The translations under genes and the position numbers were made by a program. A stretch of DNA of 64,000 bases from Peribacillus faecalis (lineage in GTDB: Bacteria > Bacillota > Bacilli > Bacillales > DSM-1321), in the NCBI RefSeq assembly GCF_014712675.1, contig NZ_JACXSI010000011.1, positions 29,945 to 93,944 on the forward strand, written 5' to 3'. Every line of letters starts with the position of its first letter. Position 1 is the stretch's first letter. A model generated the notes under the pieces. It searched no databases and had not been told where the DNA came from. It was given only the letters and a program-made list of their open reading frames with translations. Positions 63,830 to 64,000 of this stretch are shown here, piece after piece.

Positions 63830-64000
63830 AAAACCGTCACCGGTCCTTTTGGGTATGACGGATACTCAGATTTGCCGCCATCTTCGGATAGTTACCATCT
63901 TGAATATGTTGCAAGTCAAAAAGGAGCCATGCGGGAACCGAAAAGCGGAAGCGGCCCGCAAGTAAGGAACAGCGACTAAGGACGCTACGTCCTGTAGCAA
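63830..64000 (-). repeat. Family A repeat, copy A7, reversed and cut by the window edge
   Basis: Read on the minus strand this is the 3' part of a family A copy: module II remainder (TAGCGTCCTTAGTCGCTG), the CCGCTTCCGCTTTTCGGTTC tail and GCATGGCTCC, and finally the border hairpin ACCGGTGACGGTTTTTCTT (63831-63850), which also stands where a terminator of tcdA would be. About 80 bp of unrelated sequence (63850-63925) separate the last two parts, so this copy is interrupted or rearranged. The element continues past the window. Confidence 0.8.

Overview
The window is a chromosomal segment from a spore-forming member of the Bacillaceae. The evidence is a dense set of sporulation genes (spoIIB, spoIVFA/FB, spo0B, safA, bofC, spoVB), low-to-moderate GC coding sequence with strong AGGAGG-type ribosome binding sites, TTGACA/TATAAT promoters, a T-box leader, and gene order close to the Bacillus subtilis folC-mreB-minCD-obg-ruvAB-secDF-relA-hisS-aspS backbone. 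I cannot name the species from the sequence alone.

Positions 1-12300 carry an almost complete type IV pilus system: divergent minor prepilins (one cut by the window edge), two accessory proteins of unknown role, PilB and PilT ATPases, PilC platform, a major prepilin, a prepilin peptidase, and PilM/PilN/PilO. It sits next to spoIIB, where B. subtilis carries the lone prepilin peptidase gene comC. From 12.4 to 19.7 kb follow spoIIB, maf, radC, mreBCD and minCD (septation, elongation, division-site selection). From 20.3 to 28.7 kb come the sigma-K processing pair spoIVFA/FB, RNase G, rplU-prp-rpmA, spo0B, obgE and the phenylalanine genes pheB/pheA. At 28.8-35.2 kb an MdtG-like exporter and a bacillopeptidase F gene occupy the interval that holds the nad/nifS genes in B. 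subtilis. Then come safA with an overlapping coat-kinase-like gene, bofC, ruvAB, queA-tgt-yajC, a small membrane-protein group, spoVB (minus strand), comN, secDF, a cation diffusion facilitator, recJ-apt, relA-dtd, a cell-wall amidase (minus strand), yrzK, T-box-hisS-aspS, a 6S RNA gene and tcdA.

The feature least explained by known genes is a set of structured intergenic repeats. Family A (at least ten full, partial or decayed copies, roughly 30-620 bp) is built from interchangeable hairpin modules. Two alternative hairpin modules have different stem sequences that remain complementary, and a recurring border hairpin has a GTGA/GTAA (GNRA-type) loop followed by a T run. Family B is a 128-131 bp unit found four times, twice as a direct tandem pair and twice joined to family A. 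A single copy of a third type (C) lies upstream of pheA. These elements, and the pilus locus with its unusual accessory proteins, are the parts most worth following up.
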